DNA from: Ascoidea tarda (nom. inval.)
Lineage: Eukaryota > Ascomycota > Saccharomycetes > Ascoideales > Ascoideaceae
DNA length: 21,123 nt
Reading direction: 5' to 3'
Assembly: GCA_030560485.1 (NCBI GenBank)
Contig: JAKTTS010000269.1
Coordinates: forward strand, 1-21,123
Shown in pieces: positions 11,590 through 20,853 of this stretch. A program made the position numbers and the translations under genes. The notes under the pieces are model-generated. The model searched no databases, was not told the DNA's origin, and saw nothing but the letters and a program-made list of their open reading frames with translations. The first letter of the stretch is position 1. Each line of letters begins with the position of its first letter.

Positions 11590-11680
11590 TGACGATTTTT
11601 ACTAACAATTGTGATATCATTAACAACATGAGTTGTGAAAGCGGAATCAAAACCAAAACAAATATAAACATGGTCTTTAA
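11590..11680 (-). pseudogene. Aspartic protease segment of element C
   Basis: The minus strand translates as DSAFTTHVVNDITIVSKN, matching the copia protease active-site loop and its H-V-V-N-D extension. It aligns base for base with the B segment at 7004-7036. It sits between gag and the pre-integrase module, as expected. A longer frame at 11408-11671 overlaps in another phase and does not encode the domain. Confidence 0.75.
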
Positions 11681-11779
11681 TTAAATTAATTTTATATTTT
11701 TTATTTTTATTGCAAATATCAATCACAACATTGAAATCATCAAGATATTGAATAAGTTGAATTTTTCATGAGATTGAAA

Positions 11780-12500
11780 CTTCTTTGGGGTTTTCCAGCG
11801 TCTGTTATAATGATCAAAAACACTAGGAATAAAACAATTAACCTAAAATAGCATGATTTTCGCTTCGTTAAAAAAAATCATTTGTTTTAGAATTAACTTA
11901 ATCATCACTAATTAGTTCTTTTTTTTTCAATTTATGAATATCTTTGAAAGTATCTTTAATTGACAATTACTTCATTTTAACTGTCACTTCCAAACTGTTG
12001 TCAGCTTATCAATTCTTTTTAAAGCATTTGGCAATAATTTTATTTACGAACTTAAATGATGAATCATAAAAAGCAACTCATTTATAACTAGAATATTTTG
12101 CACAAATACCATTAATTTTCTTGTTGAAGGTTTTATTATTCATTGCAGCGATTGAAGAATTTAATGAAATTTGTATCAAACTGGGTTTTCAAAATTTCCA
12201 AAATTCATGATTTTTTGATTCATATCAAATATCATTTGAATTTCCCTGTTTTTATTAAAGTTCTTAATACATTTTGGTGAAAAATGATTTTACTAAAAAT
12301 TTCGATAACAGCAGCAATGGACGAGCAGCACAAATTGGATTAATAGCAATGTTAAACTCTTTGAGAATAAATCCGCTAGTATCAACGAAGTTTTCAATTA
12401 TCTTGCAAACCGGATTTTGAAAAGAGAACGATCAACATTTAAAATAAATTAATTGACCTTAATGGATTTGACTAAGAAAATAATTTTTTAAAATGATTGT
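11780..12500 (-). pseudogene. Gag region of element C
   Basis: The minus strand shows scattered short frames whose spacing and composition resemble copia gag of the UBN2 type. A hydrophobic stretch around 12290-12350 fits the middle of that family. About 85 codons of possible N-terminal sequence precede it before the LTR at 12566. The left part aligns with B gag at 7090-7644. The call rests mostly on position and on agreement between copies, since no single frame is long. Confidence 0.5.
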
Positions 12501-12565
12501 TGAAAATGCTCCATTGTAAAAAAAATGCAAGCATTGTAAAAAAAAAGATGGAAAATCTGAAAATT

Positions 12566-13211
12566 TGTTAGTTTATATTATTTAAATAAATAATAAATAA
12601 CTGAGTATTAACATTTAATATAAAATTTTTGTGTATAGAATTCGATAGCTTTTACAAACTATTTTTAAACTATTTCAATAATATGATCAATTTAAATTAA
12701 AAGTTTACAAATAAAATTAATGAAATTCTAAAAATGAAAAACCGCAAATGTTTTAAACTGAAACCAGTTTCAAATTTTAAACTAATATTTCTTAACTCCA
12801 AACTTAATTCTATTAATAAATATTTAAAAATAAACTAATTATTAATAAAATTCTAATAATAAATCACCCAAAATTAAAATATAGTTTTAGATATTTAAAT
12901 ATCGAATTTCTGAAAATAAAATTTTGAAAATATTTTGGGCTAACATAACAATATCAAAAATGTAAGATTGAAATTATCGTTCATATTTAAATTTAATCAC
13001 CTCCACTATTTTTTTGAGAAAAATTAATTGTATTTAAGTTATAGTGCGGATGGTAATATTGTAATGTATTTGTTATTAAATTTGAATGTCAAGAAAAATG
13101 ATAATCAATTAAATATGATGAGCAATTGTAAAAGAAAATAAATGTAACATTGTTAAGAACTTAGTAAAAGATGTGGTTTGATGAATTTTGAATAAAAATG
13201 ATGGTTTTCCA
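12566..13211 (-). repeat. LTR between elements C and D
   Basis: This LTR is about 646 bases. On the minus strand it starts TGGAAAACCATCATTTTTAT at 13211 and ends CTAACA near 12566. The end sequences match the TG...CA rule of LTRs, and the end aligns with the 3' end of F's LTR. I assign it to D as 3' LTR because D's RNase H follows. It could also be C's 5' LTR, as C's gag nearly reaches it. Confidence 0.8.
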
Positions 13212-13305
13212 ATGGCGAGTGATTATAACCAATTAGATTAAGGTAGGTACCATAACAGATTTGTTCATTTAAGATGATTTTAAAAACCAAACCACTTTCC
13301 ATTGA

Positions 13306-13569
13306 TCAAGTAAGTAAAATATATTTATCTTCGGTTGATGAAAGCGCAACAAGAGTTTGCTTTGTTGAAAAGCATGTCAGTACGGTCCCATTAGGCATCG
13401 TAAAATACCCACTAACACATTTTCTAGCATATTTATCATCAGCCCAGTAACTACCACTAAAAGCTGTTGCTATCATAATAATTTCAACAGCATAATTATT
13501 ATTTTTATCATTTTCACGGTTTTTAAACAGTTTGCAGTTGGTACGTTGTAGTTGAATATTGTTTCTCAA
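13306..13569 (-). pseudogene. RNase H fragment of element D
   Basis: This 87-codon minus-strand frame includes SGSYWADDKYARKCVSGYF and then TLVALSSTEDKYILLT. This is the clearest copia RNase H signature in the window. It covers the D-A-D-W-A-G-like segment, the K-S-x-S-G-Y segment and the VALSSTEAEY segment in the expected order and spacing. It is fossil sequence. Confidence 0.85.
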
Positions 13570-14395
13570 ATAATTGTTAGACTAAATTTTAGTTTGAGAA
13601 AATTATTTCATTACTCAATAAACAGCTGATAAGTGATGCTTGATTAGAAAAAATAACCTAATCCTTGTCAATGATGTTGCGAAACCTCTGTTCTATCTAA
13701 AACAATTTGCCAAAAATAACAAAATACGAACAATTGATCTCTATGGAAAATAAGAAGCAGCATCAAGTGATTTGACTTAACGTCATTTTGGAATTATTTC
13801 GCCAATAGATGTTTTAGCTTCTTTATTTCTTGAACATAATTATCTGATTAAATCTTCTAAAAAAAGGGTTTTTATAAAATATTATAACTATGTCGAATTC
13901 GCTTACTATTCATTCCAAAAATTAATTTTTGTTTATCCATATCTTTCATTGTAAATTTTTTCATCCGCGATTGTTTAACCATATTGATCCTTTTATTTTT
14001 TTTACTGACAACTTATATTTGGTCATCATGTGTTAATATTATACAATTAAATTTAAAAAATTATAATGGAAAAATTGACATTGTTTATCGATACCAAATA
14101 TATTATTACGTTTTCAATTGTAATAAAAACTTCATGATGACGTTGCTTCAATCGATGAAAATTTTTGTTATATTTCTAAAGTGGGTTTTTTTTAGTCATT
14201 CTACTTGCCGGTCAAAATGGAAACTGTGGTACTCAATATCATTATTTAAAAATCCTATTTTTGCGGTTATTGACAAATTTCATAGCATTTCATTGCAGCC
14301 AAAAATATTAAAATTTTCAATATATCATACCTCATGACGAAACCATGAACATCAATTTCATTAGCTCCAACTTCTTGAAAAAGGTTTTTTGCTAG

Positions 14396-14578
14396 TTATT
14401 TCGCTTTAAAACTTTCATTGCCATTTGTTTCATCTTTGACGTTAGATAACCGGTTTTCTTTGACAATTTTATGATGAAGAGATTTTCTAGGAACATCACT
14501 GTACAAATTTTTGTTATGAAAAAAAGATATTTCATTGTGAGTTGCTGCTAACCATTTAGTTTTTTCCTCACTTTTCAA
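14396..14578 (-). pseudogene. RT N-terminal segment of element D
   Basis: This 60-codon minus-strand frame reads EEKTKWLAATHNEISFFHNK followed by a stretch that includes VKENRLSNVKDETNG. Both stretches align with E at 19880-20071. It is the opening of copia RT, including the region before the K-A-R-L-V-A-like motif. It is fossil sequence. Confidence 0.82.
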
Positions 14579-15411
14579 CTTATAAATATATGATGTTGGA
14601 TTTTTGTGTTACTGATTGAAGAGCTATAAATTAAAATTTTTGTTTGTCTGTTTAACAAAACCCAGGAAGTTAGTGGATTTAATTAAAATTACGTTATTTG
14701 GTTTTGAAAAAATATTCCAATCTTCAAGTTTATCCTCTAAGGGGTTATACTTTAAAATGTTTAAGTCATCTTGATTTGCTTATCTGGAGATGATTTCTTT
14801 GTTCAATTTAGATTTTCGTCTTAATTTGGATAATTTCATCGCTGGGTTTTGAAATTCTAATAGCTGGAGTAATTAAAATGAGTATTTTTAGATGATTTTG
14901 ATTGGTTTGATTTGAATTATGTTGTGCAAAAAATGATTATTGAGCCATTAATGGGTTTTGAGTTCTATCAACATATTTAAATAATACAATTAAATCAGAC
15001 ATATTTTCAATTTTGATTGCGTTTAATTTGTCATTTTGACAGTCTATTAAAGTTTCAGGTTTTTTAATGTTTTTCATTTTATTGGCTTTCATCATTCATT
15101 GCAAGCGTTCATTAATTTTGCAAAAATTTAATATAAACAAATGTGATTCTTTCAATTTTGAAATGTTCAAAATCTTTCACTCAGAGTTGAATAAAATAAG
15201 ATGATCTGGTAACAGAGTGGGCAGTTTAAAGTTTTCTGAGAATATTGCTTTAAATTAAAAAAAATGATTTATTGTGTTAACTGAAGTCGATGTAAAAGTT
15301 ATGTTTGGGTTTTTCAAAAATAAAACAAATTATGTTTGATAAATTGACGCCAAGAAATATAGAATTAATATTTATTTTTAATATTTTTTGTCCGATATTA
15401 CGATTTAATGC

Positions 15412-16047
15412 TGTAAAAACTAAATTTTTTTTTAAAATTCATTAAGCCACAATTTCACAAAATGACTAACTACCTTAACTTTGAACGGTTCAACAATTAT
15501 CTAATATTTTTTTTAGTTTATGATTGTACTGAACATTCTTATTAAATTCAATTTGCACTTTAGCACAGCCAACCATATTTTAATGTGATAAAAAAATATT
15601 TGTTTTCCAAATTGATAATATCATTAACGGAAAATATCATATTTATTTTCAACTTTACCGATTATCTATTTTTGGGTTTTTTCAGAGTATTTTTAGAAAT
15701 CAATTATAAGAAATTTTATTTTTGGATATCTAAATTTGGATTTTATTTTATAGCTTGTATTATTATAATTGATTTCATGAATGTTTTATTTTTAAATCTT
15801 TTTTCAAAGAATAGTAATTTTAATTGCAAAATTTTGATATATAAATAAATAGTCATTTAACTTTTAAATATTTACTTTTATTTTTTTGAAAATATGATCA
15901 GTTGTATTTTAAAATTTTCAATAAAACTGATCTGATTTTTCAAAATACTCTAAATTGAATTTATTAAATTATTGATTTTTATTTTCATTAATTTACATAC
16001 CAGATCTCAATAATCAGTTATATATTATTTATTTAATCAATCTAACA
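15412..16047 (+). repeat. 5' LTR of element F
   Basis: This plus-strand LTR is 636 bases. It begins TGTAAAAACTAAATTTTTTT and ends ATCAATCTAACA, consistent with TG...CA ends. Internal blocks at about 15435-15520 match the other LTRs read in the opposite sense, such as 20880-20945 in G. A sequence resembling a degraded initiator-methionine tRNA primer site (TTTTTATCAAATGA) follows near 16055-16068. That primer site is tentative. An 87-codon frame at 15585-15848 lies entirely inside the LTR and is not taken as a gene. Confidence 0.75.
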
Positions 16048-16179
16048 TATAACATTTTTATCAAATGAAAAACGCATTTGCAATAATGATCGTGCTGTTG
16101 ATGATTAGTTTCTCAAATTAACAAATGTCACGTTAATTAAAACCTTACCACTAAAAATTATTACTCTTGTGAGAATGGC

Positions 16180-16490
16180 CAAAAATGGTTACAACGCTCA
16201 TACTTATTGTAAGACATTAACAATTGAGAAAAAAGGTGCTCAGTTTGAATGAAGATAATAAATCAAACAATTTGTTTTTAGCAATTCTACAGGCAGTTTG
16301 AAATGATTTAGTCTCAAAGATTAAATTTGACTTGTTACAACTACATCAAATAAATAGAAATTTTTATATCAATTAATTAAAAAGATTAATTGCAGAATGT
16401 ACAAACATGAAACTATCACTGCTGCAATTGAAAAATGAAAAATTTGCTGTTTATTACTAAACAAAACCAACAAGTCGAAAACAAAAAAAA
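16180..16490 (+). pseudogene. Pre-integrase module of element F
   Basis: Short plus-strand frames give AKNGYNAHTYCKTLTIEKK near the start and KTNKSK near the end. They match the same module in B (6500-6847) in order and spacing. This supports both the family and the plus orientation of F. It is fossil sequence. Confidence 0.7.
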
Positions 16491-16920
16491 TTCAAGAATT
16501 TATTTTTGGTGAATCTATGTCACCAGATATTGTTGGGACAAACAATGGTGCTTATGGGTCTATTGTTACAAAACATAAATCAAATTTTGTCATCGGTCAA
16601 ATATTTAAGTTGTAAACAGAAACAAAAAATAAAAACTGAAGGAATCAATTTTAATTTTTGAAAAAATGTTGGTTCTCAACAATAAACGTTCTTGATTGAT
16701 TAAAGATGGCAACGAAATTAAAACAAAAAAATTTGTTCAATTTTGTGGTGAAAAAGATCATTTTCAATAATTAACTGCTCCTAACATTTCATTTCAAAAT
16801 AGAAAATGAAAACATTCCAACAAACAAAGTGAAATCAAAGTAAGACAACTATTTGTTGATTCTAATGTTCCTGATCAATATTGGAAATTTGCATTTTTAT
16901 TTCTAATTTTTTTTTACAAT
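16490..16920 (+). pseudogene. Integrase of element F
   Basis: The plus strand carries MSPDIVGTNNGAYGSIVTKH near 16516-16575, equivalent to the integrase opening of C. Near 16770-16910 it carries a degraded form of the family's S-A-P-x-T-P-Q-Q-N-G box, followed by VRQLFVDSNVPDQYWKFAF. The second stretch matches the copia pattern in which the Q-Q-N-G box is followed about 25 residues later by a L-P-x-x-F/Y-W motif. It is fossil sequence. Confidence 0.78.
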
Positions 16921-17659
16921 CGATTTCTCTTTAACATCTCAAATTCAACCCCTTAAAAACGCAAAAATGTAAAAAGAAAACAGTGATATTGATATCTATA
17001 TTTGGTCGTTTAATGTTTGCTTTTAGTCTTTATGCCAGACACAAAATAGAAAACTCATAAATTAATTTTAGATTTTCAGTTTTCAATTCATCAAAAAAAA
17101 TTGGATTGATTCTTAAAAATAATACAAACAAAATCTTCACGTGGAGCATGGATAAAAAAAAAAATGACTTTTTTTAATTTATATCAAATTCTCACAAAAC
17201 TTTGAATTGTCCACTTGGTTATCAAATGATGAAATTCCACCCAATTGTAACTCGTTGATGCTGAACTTTTATAAATTGAATAAATCACACTCATTTTTTT
17301 AAGATGAACAAATGACTCAATCAACATTAATTGAACCAGATGACTCCAATCAAAATCATCAAAACAATTGGCGGATACTCAGTTTAGTCCATCAAACTAT
17401 TGGAATTACAGAGAAAGCAATTAATTAATATAAATTAAATAAAAAATCACAATCCAAAAAAATAATTTTTTTTAGATATTGAAATGAAGATCATTTGAAT
17501 TTTTTGATGAAATCCCAAACAGCTGAGCGAGTCAAAGATTCTGATGAGCTTTCAAAAATAAATATGGCGAAACTGATTTAATCTCCCAATTACCTGGCTT
17601 TCGTTAAAAAACCAAATTGAAATGTAAATTTATTGATTTCTAAACCGAAAAACAAAAGT

Positions 17660-17790
17660 CAATTATCATATACTGATATGTTAAAAAATCAAAGAAAAAC
17701 CAAATGGTTAGCAGTAATTTACAACAAATTAAGCTCAACTTATGACAAGAATGTGTAAATTGTTGTTTCTAGTAATTTTGATTATGACAA
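17660..17790 (+). pseudogene. RT N-terminal segment of element F
   Basis: The plus strand translates as KTKWLAVIYNKLSSTYDKN. It aligns with the RT opening seen on the minus strand in A, B, C, D and E. It lies about 30 bases before the LTR of E, so nearly all of F's RT is outside this part of the window. Confidence 0.8.
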
Positions 17791-17837
17791 AATTGTCAAA
17801 GAAAAAGAGGTATGAGAATTATTTAGTTGATATCAAG

Positions 17838-17862
17838 TAAATAATAAATAAATAAATAAATA
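17838..17862. repeat. Short TAAA-type microsatellite
   Basis: About 25 bases are built from TAAA and TAA units at the outer end of E's LTR. Other LTR copies have shorter forms such as ATAAATAATAAA, so it probably grew from an existing LTR motif by slippage. Confidence 0.8.
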
Positions 17863-18444
17863 TAGAAATTAAAAACGTAGTTTAGTGTGTATTCAAATCA
17901 ATAAATTATTAAAACCAACTTAAATAATATTAAGAAAATGCAGTCAATTTATATTAAAAATTTTTAAATAACAATGATCAAATTTAAAATTGAAAAAAAC
18001 TAAATAAGAGAACTAAAATCAGCATCTAATTATAGACGGAGATTTTGTAATTCAAAATTTTATTTTATTAATGAATATTTGGCAATGTACTAATTAAAAA
18101 TAGAATTCTGATAAAGATATTTAAAAATGAAATCTAAATTTCAATATCTAAAGGTAGAATCTTTTATAACAGAGTTCTAAAAATATTCTGAAACTATATG
18201 AAAATAGACAGAGTGGAAAGTTGATTATAAAAATATCTTTTTAAGTGAGTAATATAACCATCTTTAAATTAAAGAAAATTAAATGTATTTAAATTGAAAT
18301 CTGGGTAGTCGTATTATACTGTAATTTTAATTCAATAAAAATGATAAGTAAGATCACAATCAGTGTAACACGTTATATAATTGTTGAAGTGATAAAGTGT
18401 AAGATAATTGGTATTTTAGTAAAGACAGTTTTTGGAAAATTTTG

Positions 18445-18457
18445 AATATATATATAT
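18445..18457. repeat. Short AT dinucleotide run
   Basis: An alternating AT run of about 13 bases lies at the inner edge of E's LTR, replacing the AATAAAAATG-like sequence of other copies. It probably arose by slippage. Confidence 0.75.
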
Positions 18458-18464
18458 TTTTTAA

Positions 18465-18480
18465 ACTTCGCCTCAATTTG
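18465..18480 (-). other. Polypurine-tract-like site of element E
   Basis: The minus strand reads CAAATTGAGGCGAAGT immediately before the LTR. This is close to the AAATTGAGGGGGAGT tract that many copia elements carry for plus-strand priming. It is the best preserved such site in the window and fixes the inner LTR boundary of E. Confidence 0.72.
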
Positions 18481-18539
18481 TAAAATTATGATAATTTCAA
18501 TTTGTATATTAAATTATTTATTGATTAAAATTTGAAATG

Positions 18540-19050
18540 CATTTGTATCAGGTAATTTGGATAAGATGTTTGCAGTATCATTTTTGGCGTTAATATAACC
18601 TAACTTAATTGATTTATTTCAAACTAGTTCTTGAATAAAATCAAAACCGATGTCAATATGTTTGGATCTATTATGACTATATTGATGTGATGACAGCGTT
18701 AATGACCGATAATGATCTGCAAACACATTAATGTAAGCAAAATAATGATTCAGTTCAAATATATTTTTTTCGAAGAAAAAAAAAATTTTCATTTATTTTG
18801 TTACTGAAATATGTTTACTATCAGTTGATCAAAGCCCAACAAAAGTTTACTTCTTTGATGACAATCAAAGTAAATTTTTAATAAGCATCGTGAAATATCT
18901 ACTTTGATTTTTTTCAGTAATTTCATCACTAGCGTAGTCACTATCAGTAACAATTGTGAGTTTCATATAACTTTTAACAGAATAATCATTAGTGGCCCAA
19001 TTTTCAGTTTTATCAAAAACTAAAAAATCTGTATGGTTTTGTTAAACATT
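18540..19050 (-). pseudogene. RNase H and C-terminal tail of element E
   Basis: The minus strand near 18570-18670 gives a tail with KHIDIGFDFIQELV followed by LGYINAKND. This is the copia segment that follows RNase H and matches the tail of B. The region near 18800-18850 aligns with the VALSSTE signature of D. It is fossil sequence. Confidence 0.75.
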
Positions 19051-19501
19051 GGTTTGCAAATAATTGATGGAATAGTACTTAGTGTCAAACACATAATGCA
19101 ATATTTTATAAGCTCCAGATGAATGGTGTTTGGTTGAAGAAACAAAACTTAGACTTTCCAAGGATGTTGCGGAAAAATGGTCATATTCAACTGTAATGCC
19201 ATAAATAGAAAAGTACTAGCGATCGATCCGTATTTGGAGTGCTTTGCAGCATCAAGTGATTTTGACTAGACGTCATTTTCAAATTTTTTATCAAAATGGT
19301 TTCAACTTCTTTAATATTTGATTTTGAAAATGTGACCAAATTTTTTCAGCGAGTTTTATTATTCTAATTTTTTAACTATCTTGAATTGTTTTAATATATA
19401 CTTCAAAAAGCTATTTTGGTTTATGCGTATTTTTAATTGAAAAATTTTTCATTACCATTTGCTTAACAATATTAATATTTTCATCCCTTTTACTGGGAGT
19501 T

Positions 19502-19522
19502 GATATGTGATCAACATAGATT
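19502..19522 (-). pseudogene. RT catalytic-motif region of element E
   Basis: The minus strand translates as IYVDHIS, corresponding to the YVDD box of copia RT and aligning with YVDE in C at 9216-9233. It sits about 500 bases left of the RT opening, as in C. Confidence 0.65.
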
Positions 19523-19879
19523 GATATCAATCAGTTGGAATTGAAAAATAGACATGGACCAAGTGAATTGTGTTTGTAGATACCACATTTGATTATTACA
19601 TTTTTCATTGTATTAAACCATATATGACGAGCTTGTTTCAATTGATAAAGTCATTTGTAAAATTTTCAGACTGAGATTTTTTCAGTCATTGAAGCTGCCG
19701 GTAAATCTAAAAAATGTGGATAATCAACATCACCATATAAAAACGCCATTTTTGCTTCTTATTGACAAAGTTGATTTCTTTTCATTGCAGCCAATAAAAA
19801 TAACAATCTCAATGTATCATACTTCATGACAAGTGGGTAAAAATCGATGTAATTTTAACCAAGCTGTTGTAAACATCTT

Positions 19880-20071
19880 TTAAAAAATTAATTTGGTTTT
19901 GTAACCTTCATTACTATTTGTTTCTTGTTTGACGTTTATTACCCATTTTTTTTTAATAATTATACCATTAACAAAAGTTTTAGAAACAACAATGTACACA
20001 TTATTGTCATGAATTAAACTTATCTCATTGTGAATATCGTCTAACCATTTGTCTTTTCCCTGACATTTCAA
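19880..20071 (-). pseudogene. RT N-terminal segment of element E
   Basis: This 63-codon minus-strand frame begins GKDKWLDDIHNEISLIHDNN and continues with KKKWVINVKQETNSN. It matches the RT opening in D over its whole length. It is fossil sequence. Confidence 0.82.
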
Positions 20072-20269
20072 GATATCAGTATATGATTTTGAAATTTTGT
20101 AATTCAGCTTGAAGACTATTTAATTTACATTTTTTTTCCATTGTCCAAAAAAAGACAAGTATTTGGAAAATTCCATTAGTTTTATATTCTTTTGGTTTTG
20201 AGATTCATCACAGTATTCTCATTTTCTCAACCATTGAATCCATTTTCAAAAAATTCAATTTATTTTAAT

Positions 20270-20617
20270 TTACTTTTGCGAAAAAAATATTTTGTTCAAT
20301 TTTAATTTTTTTTTCAGTTTGAATAACTTCATTGTTGATTTGGTAATTCTAATAGTTGGATCAACTTCTCTGAGTTTCTGTAAATCATTTTGATTAATTT
20401 GAATTATTTCATACAGTACAAAAAGTGTTGACTGAGTGATTGGTTTATCATAAGCAGCTCTAACAAATTCATATAATAATATCAAATCAGCCAGATTCTC
20501 AACATTGATTCCATCGAATTTGTAATTTTGACGGCACACTAAACGCTTGGTCGTTTGGGTAGATGTATCAGTTGATTGGTTTTCATCATTCATTCGCGAG
20601 ATTTTATCAATTTTCAA
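20270..20617 (-). pseudogene. Integrase-RT linker remnant of element E
   Basis: This 115-codon minus-strand frame contains SRMNDENQSTDTSTQTTKRL near its start and PTIRITKSTMKLFKLKK near its end. It is polar, rich in Ser, Thr, Asn and Lys, with no domain that I recognise. Equivalent stretches occur in B (5397-5585, TSVPPTIRNTKPTIKLFK) and C (10071-10415, SMSDESQSIKESTQTTDF). Its position between integrase and RT fits the poorly conserved linker of copia Pol. The repeated preservation of these pieces suggests that the linker was real coding sequence. Confidence 0.65.
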
Positions 20618-20853
20618 GAAATTTGATGTAAGCCAGTAGGATTTATTTAATTGTGCAATGTTAGAATCATTGACTCTAAATTGAGTAGATTGAGATCATT
20701 TGGTAACAGAGTGGACAATTCAAGTATTCCTGTTTATGTTGATTTAAATGGAAATAAATGATTTGTTGTGTTGAATGACCTCAATCTAAATATTTTGTTT
20801 CCATTCATTTCAAAAATGAAGCATTTTTATTTCATCAATTGAAACAAAGAAAC

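Larger units (their letters stand above)
7645..12565 (-). mobile_element. Element C: Ty1/copia fossil, longest internal body
   Basis: This is a minus-strand copia-type element. Left to right it shows the 3' LTR (7645-8168), RNase H (about 8250-8720), RT (about 8800-9780), a linker, integrase (about 10500-11150), pre-integrase (about 11150-11470), protease (about 11590-11680), and gag (about 11780-12500). The internal body is about 4.4 kb, close to the usual length of a complete copia internal region. Gag appears to reach nearly to its beginning. The next feature to the right is an LTR at 12566, which is either C's own 5' LTR or the 3' LTR of D. The copy is broken many times. Confidence 0.83.
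12566..15411 (-). mobile_element. Element D: Ty1/copia fossil, interrupted by F
   Basis: This minus-strand element shows the LTR (12566-13211), RNase H (about 13300-13600), RT (about 13600-14600), a linker, and the C-terminal side of the integrase region (to 15411). The last 100 bases before 15412 align with A at about 2160-2265, and the alignment stops at the LTR of element F. The gag, protease and pre-integrase parts are not in the window. They should lie beyond F and everything inside F if F was inserted into D. The copy carries many breaks. Confidence 0.8.
15412..17820 (+). mobile_element. Element F: Ty1/copia fossil in opposite orientation
   Basis: This is the only plus-strand element with coding remnants in the window. 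It shows the 5' LTR (15412-16047), the pre-integrase module (about 16180-16490), integrase (about 16490-16920), a linker, and the opening of RT (about 17660-17790). Gag and protease are not recognisable in it. It starts inside D's integrase region, and it stops at about 17820 where the LTR of E begins. Its sense strand is A-rich in the body, the mirror image of the neighbouring elements. It is broken many times. Confidence 0.8.
17821..18464 (-). repeat. LTR of element E (3' LTR)
   Basis: This LTR is about 644 bases. Its left end near 17821 aligns with the LTR end at 12566, and its right end at 18464 abuts a clear polypurine-like tract. The block 18330-18430 closely resembles the reverse complement of G at 20885-20990. 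Boundaries are good to a few bases. Confidence 0.78.
17821..20853 (-). mobile_element. Element E: Ty1/copia fossil, interrupted by G
   Basis: This minus-strand element shows the LTR (17821-18464), a polypurine-like tract, RNase H with tail (about 18540-19050), RT (about 19080-20075), a linker with a 115-codon frame (20270-20617), and the edge of the integrase region (to 20853). The sequence at 20800-20850 aligns with A at about 2150-2200. The alignment then stops at the LTR of element G. The integrase core, protease and gag parts are not in the window. It is broken many times. Confidence 0.82.

Noticed and set aside
11408-11671. An 87-codon minus-strand frame with a hydrophobic, signal-like start.
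   Set aside because: The protease motif of C is encoded in a different phase of the same bases, so this frame is an overlapping artefact.
13984-14337. A 117-codon plus-strand frame, among the longest in the window.
   Set aside because: It runs antisense through the RT of element D. T-rich plus-strand sequence produces chance frames full of Phe, Ile and Leu.
15585-15848. An 87-codon, hydrophobic plus-strand frame that looks like a small membrane protein.
   Set aside because: It lies wholly inside the 5' LTR of element F. Its Phe/Ile/Leu richness follows from the T-rich LTR, and equivalent LTRs do not keep the frame.
17838-17862. Possible CRISPR-like or satellite array.
   Set aside because: It is a single short TAAA run with no spacer structure and no recurrence outside the LTRs.
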